Origin: Candidatus Thiodiazotropha endoloripes | GTDB taxonomy: Bacteria > Pseudomonadota > Gammaproteobacteria > Chromatiales > Chromatiaceae | Length of the DNA: 64,000 nt | Reading direction: 5' to 3' | Assembly (NCBI RefSeq): GCF_001708965.1 | Contig: NZ_LVJW01000003.1 | Coordinates: 1,364,001 to 1,428,000 of the forward strand | Shown here: in pieces, positions 58,025 through 64,000 of the stretch | Layout of the letters: the number at the start of each line of letters is the position of its first letter | Numbering within the stretch: the first letter of the stretch is position 1 | Notes under the pieces: model-generated | Database searches by the model: none | What the model saw: only the letters and a program-made list of their open reading frames with translations | Told to the model about the DNA's origin: nothing | Made by a program: the position numbers and the translations under genes

Positions 58025-60211
58025 ATGAAGGAACTAAGTAGTCGATCAATCTATAGCTTATTGCAGCTGATTCAAGGTTCAAAGAGTAGTTACAGTGCGG
58101 GGTATTTATACTGCACGAACATCTTTAGTCTACTTGTATTACTCAGCTTTTTTAGCATCCCATTGAATTCAATAGCCAATGATGCTCCATTTTGCTGGAA
58201 AGCATATCCGAATACATCCGGTGGTCAATGTCATGATGAAAAAACAGATGCCAGAGATGATTTTGAGAGCAAAGGCTTACCTTATTCAATGATGGATTGG
58301 CAATCTTCGATAGATATCAATAATGACCATGTGCGTTATAACTACAAAATGCCTTACGAGGATGTTTATGTTGGGCCATGGACGTATAGGGTAGAAGGTG
58401 TAAATCAGAATCCACTTCCGACATTTGATAATGAACAAGATGCGTTTATTACTTTAAGATCATTTTTGTTAGAGGAACAACAAGCTGCAGCATATTCTTG
58501 TTCGCCATACTCTGAAGTATGGCCTGATGGGGACTGGGTGAATTCACATAATCCACCAAAAATGACATTAGGTCACAGCATTAGTGAGTATAAAGTGCAT
58601 AGACACTTGTATTACCGAGGTGATTATTACGTAACAGCTAATGGTGTATATGAGCCATGTACTGGATACGGTCCTGGCAGTCGGTATATTACGAGAGGGC
58701 GCGCTGTCCAGTGCCCAGAACCCACTCTACAGATTTACAACTCCACAATTGAGAAATGTGTGAATAACAGTCAGGCAAATGTGAAGCAATATGGGAGGTT
58801 CGGTCTTGGCGTGCCATTGCAATGTCCGCCATATGTAGCAAATCCTTGCAGTCCAGCAACCGGCGCAAAGACTCAAACTGAAACTGACTATTCCCTGGCT
58901 AATGGCACCCTAAAGGTACAGCGAACTTATAATACTCAGGGTCTTGAGGATGGGTATATCAACATGGGACCTCGATGGCGTCATAATTACACTCAACGCC
59001 TCAATGGTTACGAACAACTGATGGATGAAGAGAGTGTTAAAATTCATCCCTATCCGGCTACAAACCGTACATCTTATTATGATACTCGGTACCAAGCTTG
59101 CACTCAGGGATGGCATGAAATCAAGTCAAGCGTGTATGGTGGATTACTCGAGAGTGGCATCCCTTATTACCGATCCGGTATGTGTGAGATACGCCTTGGT
59201 AGTAAGTATGTACTTAAACTGCCAATAATCAACAGCTTGAACCATACGCTGGATGCTGGCACCTATACTAAGATTAATTATGTATCTCGGGGGAACGGTA
59301 AAACTGATGTGTATCGCTATCAGTATTATCAATGGCGGCCCCTCTACCCAGGCAGAACGGCTATTTCGGAGACTGACAGTGGTTGGTCTATTACCCTCAA
59401 AGACAACACCGTCGAAAACTACGATGATGACGGCAGACTGGTCATCAGTACCAACCAAAGCGGTCAGAACACTCAGTTCAGTTACGATGGTGAAGGGCGT
59501 CTGCAAACAGTCACCGGTCACTATGGTGATACCTTGACCTACGCTTATGATAACGCTGGTTTTCTGACTACAATCACTACCCCGGATGGTGATCTGGAGT
59601 ATGACTATGATACAGAAGGACGACTGGCCAGTGTTACCTATCCGGATAACAACACACGTCAATATCACTACGAAGATCCAGACTTTCCATATCATCTAAC
59701 AGGTATTACAGACGAGAATAATGATCGGTATGCGACCTGGGCTTACAATGATGACGGCAAAGCCGTTTTGTCAGAACACGCGAATAGTGCAGAGCGATTT
59801 GAGTTTACCTATAACGCCGATGGCACCACCACGGTGACCGATGCCACAGGTGCTGAACGCATATATCATTTTGTGGTCAAGCAAGGCCAAATGAAAGTGG
59901 ATCATATCGAAGGTGACCGCTGCACGACCTGCTCTGGTGGTGACATTCAGGCTTATACCTACGACAGTGATGGGTTCATTGCCAGTAAGACCGACTGGAA
60001 CGGCAACACGACAACCTATATCCGAGATGATCAGGGTAGAGAACTGAGCCGCACCGAGGCCTCAGGCACCCCCCAGGCCAGAACCATCACTACAACCTGG
60101 GATACCGCCCTCAACAAACCGTTGACGGTGACTGAGCCTGAACAACGCACCGAATACAATTATGACACTGAAGGCCGCCTGATGAGCAGACAGCAAAGCC
60201 CCATCCAGTAA
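58025..60211 (+). CDS. Secreted RHS/YD-repeat protein, N-terminal half of a divided RHS
   Basis: The 728-residue protein has an N-terminal hydrophobic export signal (about 32-51: NIFSLLVLLSFFSIPLNSIAN), an unrecognised Trp/Tyr/Cys-rich region up to about 265, a DUF6531-type RHS start (CPPYVANPCSPATGAKTQTETDYSLANG, about 272-300), and YD repeats from about residue 470 (YDGEGRLQTVTGHYGDTLTYAYDNAGFLTTI). It ends in the middle of the repeat array (YNYDTEGRLMSRQQSPIQ) without core or toxin domain. The first 1.3 kb are AT-rich, the YD part GC-richer. The following gene continues the array in another frame. Confidence 0.88.
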   Translation: MKELSSRSIYSLLQLIQGSKSSYSAGYLYCTNIFSLLVLLSFFSIPLNSIANDAPFCWKAYPNTSGGQCHDEKTDARDDFESKGLPYSMMDWQSSIDINNDHVRYNYKMPYEDVYVGPWTYRVEGVNQNPLPTFDNEQDAFITLRSFLLEEQQAAAYSCSPYSEVWPDGDWVNSHNPPKMTLGHSISEYKVHRHLYYRGDYYVTANGVYEPCTGYGPGSRYITRGRAVQCPEPTLQIYNSTIEKCVNNSQANVKQYGRFGLGVPLQCPPYVANPCSPATGAKTQTETDYSLANGTLKVQRTYNTQGLEDGYINMGPRWRHNYTQRLNGYEQLMDEESVKIHPYPATNRTSYYDTRYQACTQGWHEIKSSVYGGLLESGIPYYRSGMCEIRLGSKYVLKLPIINSLNHTLDAGTYTKINYVSRGNGKTDVYRYQYYQWRPLYPGRTAISETDSGWSITLKDNTVENYDDDGRLVISTNQSGQNTQFSYDGEGRLQTVTGHYGDTLTYAYDNAGFLTTITTPDGDLEYDYDTEGRLASVTYPDNNTRQYHYEDPDFPYHLTGITDENNDRYATWAYNDDGKAVLSEHANSAERFEFTYNADGTTTVTDATGAERIYHFVVKQGQMKVDHIEGDRCTTCSGGDIQAYTYDSDGFIASKTDWNGNTTTYIRDDQGRELSRTEASGTPQARTITTTWDTALNKPLTVTEPEQRTEYNYDTEGRLMSRQQSPIQ

Positions 60212-60258
60212 ACCAGACAACCGGACCGACAGGACCTGATTGAAGCAAGGACATGGAC

Positions 60259-62868
60259 ATGAGCAAATCCACCATGACATTCACCCCTAAAAACCTCACC
60301 CTCTGGGCCGGCCTGAGTCTGGGCCTGATGCTGCCTCTCACGGCACTGGCCGACCGTACGGTCAGTTACACCTATACGGTGCACGGTCAGGTAGAGACCA
60401 TCGACGGGCCCAGGGTGGATGTCACCGACGTCACCAGCTACGGCTATGATGAAAATGGCAATCGCAACAGCATCACCAATGCGCTGAATCAGACCACCCA
60501 GATCACCGCACACGATGCCTCAGGACGCCCGCTCACCATCGTCAGCCCCAATGGTCTGACCACCACCCGAAGCTACGACCTGCGCGGGCGGATGATCCAG
60601 CAGACTGTCAGCGACGGCACCACCAGCCGCACCACCGACTATGACTACGATGCCGTGGGCAACCTCATCCAGGTCACCCTGCCGGATGGCAACAGCATCA
60701 GCTACGACTACGATGCCGCCCACCGCCTCACCGGCCTGGAAGACCAGCTGGGTAATCGTATCGACTACACCCTGGACGACATGGGCAATCGACTGAGTGA
60801 ACAGGTCAGTGATCCCACCGGCACCCTGAACCGCACCAAACAGCAGGTCTACGACCAACTGAGCCAGCTCGACCAGTCGATCGACAGTGAAAACCACACC
60901 ACGGATTTCGACTACGACCCCAGCGGTAACCTCACCCGGACCCTGGACGCCAACCTCAATCCCACCGCTCAGACCTACGACCCGCTCAACCGGCTCAGCC
61001 AGACAACCGATGCCAAGAATGGCATTACCCAGTACAGCTACGATACCCAGGACAACCTCACCCAGGTAACCGACCCCACCGGTCTGGTCACCAGCTACGA
61101 ATATGATGCCCTGGGTAACTTGATCAGCCTGACCAGTCCTGACACTGGGGTGACCACCTACACCTACGACGAAGCAGGTAATCGACTCACCCAGATCGAT
61201 GCCCGCAACGTCACCACCAGCTACAGCTACGATGCCCTCAACCGCCTGACCAACATCATCTACCCGGATACCAGTCTTAACATCAGCTATACCTACGATC
61301 AGGGTACCCACGGTATCGGCCTGCTCACCCAGATGAGCGATGCAGAAGGGACTACCGACTACCAATACAACGCCTTCGGTGAACTGACCCAAGTCACCCG
61401 TATCAGCCAGGACGGGGTAACAACAAGCTTCACCTACGGCTACAACCCCCAGGGTCAACTCATCAGCCAGAGCTACCCCTCCGGACATAGTGTTCTCTAC
61501 AGCTATGCCCAGGGCCAGCTCACTGGCCTCAGTCTGGAGCGACCCGATGGCACGACCCAGTCCCTGGTCAATCAGATCCAGCGACTGCCCTTTGGACCGA
61601 TCAACGCCATGGCGTTTGGTAACGGCCTGCAGCTCAGCCGCACCTTCGATCAGGATTACCAACTCATTGCCCAGACCCTGAGCGGTGTCCTGAATGACAG
61701 CTATGGCCATGACCCGGTCGGCAACATCACCAGTTGGCAGGATCTGATTCAGACCAGCCGAGACCAGAGCTTCGACTATGATGAACTCGATCGACTGACC
61801 GATGCCATTGGTGCCTATGGGGATCTGGATTACAGCTACGATGCGATCGGTAACCGGTTGAACCTGACCGAAGATGGCGTCTCAGAAAGTTACAACTACG
61901 CCTCTGACAGTCACCGCTTGGAGGAGATCCTTGGGGTGACCACCGATACACGGCAGTATGATGCCGCCGGTAACACCATCAGCAGTTTGCTTGGTAGCTA
62001 TACTTACGATGATCATAATCGGTTGGTGGGTTTTACCAAGACCGGGACCACGGCCAGCTACGGCTATAATGGCAAGGGAGAGCGGGTACGCAAAACCGTC
62101 AATGGTACCATCACCCGGTTCCGGTTCGGGCCGAGTGGGGCGCTGTTGGGTGAGTATGACCAGAGTGGTCAGGCGATCCAGGAGTATGTCTATTTAGAAG
62201 GGCAGCCAGTGGCGCAATTGCAAGGAATAGCGCCTGTTCAGGTCGCTTATCTGCATACCGATCATCTGGGTGCGGTGGTTAAGGCGACGGATGGTGCAGG
62301 GAGTGTGGTTTGGGATAGTGATCGTAGGCCGTTTGGAGAGCGGGCTGTGACGGTTGCTCAGGTTGAAATGCAGTTGGGGTTCCCCGGGCAGTACTTTGAT
62401 GAAGAGACAGGGAGCTATTACAACTACTTTAGGGATTATGATCCGACGACAGGTAGATATCTGCAATCTGATCCTATTGGCCTTGAAGGCGGACTGAATA
62501 CCTACTCTTACGTTTTAAATAACCCTTTACGATGGGCTGATCCTACTGGCGAAGCTGTTCCTTTAGTTTGGTGGGGAGCGAGTGGTATTGCAACAGTAGT
62601 AGTTGGTTGGGGCGCATCAAATGCTTGGCAAGATAGTTCTGATTGGGACGGTATATTACCAGATGGAACCTTTCCTGATTCTGCAGCCGATGATCGCCCC
62701 GATTGTCCCCCTGAAAATGACGATGATGACTGTGAGAAAGAAATGAAAGTTTGCCATAGGAAATGTGCAGATAACTGCACGGGTATGGGTTATGGTAGCA
62801 GTGCAAATGCATGTTATCGGCGCTGTGTGCGAACATGTCTTCCGGGGCACTGCGCCGAGAATTATTAA
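60259..62868 (+). CDS. Secreted RHS core protein with Cys-rich C-terminal tip
   Basis: The 869-residue product starts at 60259 (AAGG eight bases upstream) with its own signal peptide (KNLTLWAGLSLGLMLPLTALA), then continuous YD repeats (TVSYTYTVHGQVETIDGP onward), the RHS core (YLHTDHLGAVVKATDG, FPGQYFDEETGSYYNYFRDY, TGRYLQSDPIGLEGG, about 660-745), and after ADPTG a tip of about 105 residues. The tip is AT-richer than the repeats and carries nine cysteines (CPPEN, DCEKE, CHRKC, NCTGM, CYRRC, TCLPGHC). In RHS proteins the core autocleaves and the tip is usually a toxin; this tip's activity is unrecognised. Confidence 0.9.
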   Translation: MSKSTMTFTPKNLTLWAGLSLGLMLPLTALADRTVSYTYTVHGQVETIDGPRVDVTDVTSYGYDENGNRNSITNALNQTTQITAHDASGRPLTIVSPNGLTTTRSYDLRGRMIQQTVSDGTTSRTTDYDYDAVGNLIQVTLPDGNSISYDYDAAHRLTGLEDQLGNRIDYTLDDMGNRLSEQVSDPTGTLNRTKQQVYDQLSQLDQSIDSENHTTDFDYDPSGNLTRTLDANLNPTAQTYDPLNRLSQTTDAKNGITQYSYDTQDNLTQVTDPTGLVTSYEYDALGNLISLTSPDTGVTTYTYDEAGNRLTQIDARNVTTSYSYDALNRLTNIIYPDTSLNISYTYDQGTHGIGLLTQMSDAEGTTDYQYNAFGELTQVTRISQDGVTTSFTYGYNPQGQLISQSYPSGHSVLYSYAQGQLTGLSLERPDGTTQSLVNQIQRLPFGPINAMAFGNGLQLSRTFDQDYQLIAQTLSGVLNDSYGHDPVGNITSWQDLIQTSRDQSFDYDELDRLTDAIGAYGDLDYSYDAIGNRLNLTEDGVSESYNYASDSHRLEEILGVTTDTRQYDAAGNTISSLLGSYTYDDHNRLVGFTKTGTTASYGYNGKGERVRKTVNGTITRFRFGPSGALLGEYDQSGQAIQEYVYLEGQPVAQLQGIAPVQVAYLHTDHLGAVVKATDGAGSVVWDSDRRPFGERAVTVAQVEMQLGFPGQYFDEETGSYYNYFRDYDPTTGRYLQSDPIGLEGGLNTYSYVLNNPLRWADPTGEAVPLVWWGASGIATVVVGWGASNAWQDSSDWDGILPDGTFPDSAADDRPDCPPENDDDDCEKEMKVCHRKCADNCTGMGYGSSANACYRRCVRTCLPGHCAENY

Positions 62869-62892
62869 TTATATATTATCTGGTGCTGAACG

Positions 62893-63129
62893 ATGAGTGA
62901 GGAGCTATCTATAGAATATGCAAAAAAAATCTTGACTACGCTCAATAAGCTTGATGTGTGTGTAGGTGGATTAGATGATTTGTATACTAAACTTGATGGG
63001 CTATCTAAATCAGAGATCAAGAGGGAATTAAAGAGAGAAATAGGTGAAGTGATGTTTGTGTCTTATGAGCTTGTGGGGCTTGTTGTTCGGCAGCATCCTA
63101 GTTTAGACCCTGACTCGGATTCTAGCTGA
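62893..63129 (+). CDS. Small helical protein, possible immunity protein
   Basis: A 78-residue, cytoplasmic, mostly helical protein (MSEELSIEYAKKILTTLNKLDVCVGGLDDLY) in AT-rich DNA 24 bases after the RHS gene. Its position directly downstream of an RHS tip is where cognate immunity genes lie, but no family is recognised and no direct evidence exists. It overlaps the 3' end of the convergent ATPase gene by eight bases. Confidence 0.55.
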   Translation: MSEELSIEYAKKILTTLNKLDVCVGGLDDLYTKLDGLSKSEIKRELKREIGEVMFVSYELVGLVVRQHPSLDPDSDSS

Positions 63130-63892
63130 GTAATTCTTTTAATATAGTTTCAGGTTTGTTGATGAAGCCTTTAGTCACTAAATAGTTATCCGTTTTCATG
63201 TATTCTACATGCTGTATTTTTCCATCCGATATTTCGTATATTTTTGAGTTTGGATAGGCAAGGATGATGGGGGAATGTGTGGCGATTATAAACTGCGAGT
63301 TATTTTCTGCGAGTTCATGGATTCTTCGAAGTGTTGCTAATTGACGTGTTGGTGATAAAGCGGCTTCTGGTTCGTCAAGTATATATAAGCCATTCCCGCC
63401 AAAACGGTGCATAAATAAAGAAAAGAAAGATTCTCCATGCGATTGATTATGAAGAGACAAGCCGCCATATGAGTTTTTTATGGGTGGTCCGAAATCTGGT
63501 TCCTCATCTAGTTCGTCAATGTTGCTTGCGACATTGTAAAAGCTCTCTGCTCTCAGAAAAAATCCATCCTGAGCCCTTCGGAAACTTTTAGATAGCCGGA
63601 TATATTCATTCAGGTTGGAGTGTGATTTTCTTGTTGAAAATCTGAAGTTTTTAGTTCCTCCTTCTGGATTAAATCCCCAAGCTGCAGCGATAGCTTCGAG
63701 TAAAGTGGATTTGCCTGTTCCGTTTTCCCCGATTATAAAGGTTACCGCCGGATGAAAGGTCAGTTTGTCTAGGTTGCGGATGACTGGTAAAGAAAAGGGA
63801 TACTCGTCGAAAGAATGAATTTTCTCCCGTAATAAGTGCATCTCTAGTAGATAATGTGAAGCATTGATAGCTTTCACTTCTTTTTTACTCAC
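63122..63892 (-). CDS. AAA/ABC-type ATPase (COG3910-like)
   Basis: The 256-residue soluble ATPase has Walker A FIIGENGTGKSTLLEAIAAAWG (residues 52-73), the signature-like SHGESFFSLF, Walker B GLYILDEPEAALS and the switch FIIATHSPIIL. It has ABC-type heads without membrane domains and without a nuclease domain, matching small predicted ATPases of the COG3910/AAA_21 type, which often lie in mobile or defence loci. Function unknown. It is convergent with the small gene at 62893 and lies close to the window's right edge. Confidence 0.85.
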   Translation of the reverse strand: MSKKEVKAINASHYLLEMHLLREKIHSFDEYPFSLPVIRNLDKLTFHPAVTFIIGENGTGKSTLLEAIAAAWGFNPEGGTKNFRFSTRKSHSNLNEYIRLSKSFRRAQDGFFLRAESFYNVASNIDELDEEPDFGPPIKNSYGGLSLHNQSHGESFFSLFMHRFGGNGLYILDEPEAALSPTRQLATLRRIHELAENNSQFIIATHSPIILAYPNSKIYEISDGKIQHVEYMKTDNYLVTKGFINKPETILKELLS

Positions 63893-64000
63893 TTGGTCCG
63901 TTTATCATTTGCTTGATCAGAAATTTGACTGCCATATCCGCATGGTACTATATGGTAGTCGTACAAGAAAACCCTGCTTGAAAGTGAGCAAGGTTCTTCA

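Noticed and set aside
60520-61710. 396-codon antisense frame inside the RHS gene
   Set aside because: Periodic Val/Gly-rich sequence mirrors the YD repeats.
58025-62868. Sequencing frameshift joining the two RHS genes
   Set aside because: A stop closes the second frame at 60241-60243 and a signal peptide and RBS follow, so one indel could not restore a single gene.
63122-63892. Two-gene defence system (OLD/Gabija/septu-like) around the ATPase
   Set aside because: The ATPase lacks a Toprim or nuclease domain and no nuclease gene is adjacent within the window; a partner beyond the edge cannot be excluded.
48066-64000. CRISPR array or cas genes
   Set aside because: No regularly spaced direct repeats or Cas motifs were seen anywhere in the window.

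Overview
The window looks like a chromosomal segment of a free-living or symbiotic gammaproteobacterium, probably from the sulfur-oxidiser side of the class (Chromatiales/Sedimenticola-like). That placement is inferred from gene order (smc-zipA-ligA; the yciB/yciI/yciV/yciO neighbourhood with trpS-scpA-scpB-rluB), from an SMC-ScpAB condensin instead of MukBEF, and from a PEP-CTERM protein; no rRNA is present to prove it. Base composition is moderately GC-rich in the core and clearly more AT-rich in 49.4-50.8 kb and 57.7-59.4 kb.

Left part (1-21 kb). A long minus-strand gene for a transglutaminase-DUF2126 protein runs off the left edge, divergent from an Anbu-type proteasome-like protease; the two belong to a known conserved gene cluster. 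Then come a membrane-anchored alpha/beta hydrolase, a decayed nucleotidyltransferase gene, a PilZ protein, an exported 5'-nucleotidase, an exported unknown, tRNA-Asn, a FimT/GspH pseudopilin, an aspartate aminotransferase, uvrB, pcm, tRNA-Val, a PEP-CTERM protein preceded by a good sigma-54 promoter, and a subtilisin-like protease gene interrupted by one in-frame TGA.

Middle (21-48 kb). A three-gene carbohydrate operon (glucose-dehydrogenase-like SDR, glycogen-debranching-type glucosidase, GH63-type glucosidase) faces a queF-FGGY kinase pair. The smc-zipA-ligA run follows, then a parvulin lipoprotein, yciI-yciB, an uncharacterised gene, and a tightly packed run rnm/yciV-yciO-site-2 protease-trpS-scpA-scpB-rluB-endonuclease III-like. 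All three condensin subunits (Smc, ScpA, ScpB) are therefore encoded in the window. A diguanylate cyclase and a double-thioredoxin exported protein close this part.

Right part (48-64 kb). tRNA-Lys(TTT) is immediately followed by a P4-type integrase and a compact one-strand module: integrase, unknown, AlpA-like regulator, small zinc-ribbon protein, 57-residue coiled-coil protein, Toprim/RepA-type primase-helicase, TubC-like small protein, phage terminase small subunit, and a 1285-residue phage-type polyvalent protein. No large terminase, portal or capsid gene is visible, so this resembles a phage-satellite island. It is followed by two consecutive secreted RHS/YD-repeat proteins that together look like one RHS protein divided in two, a small possible immunity gene, and a convergent AAA ATPase. 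No right attachment site was found, so the island may extend past the window.
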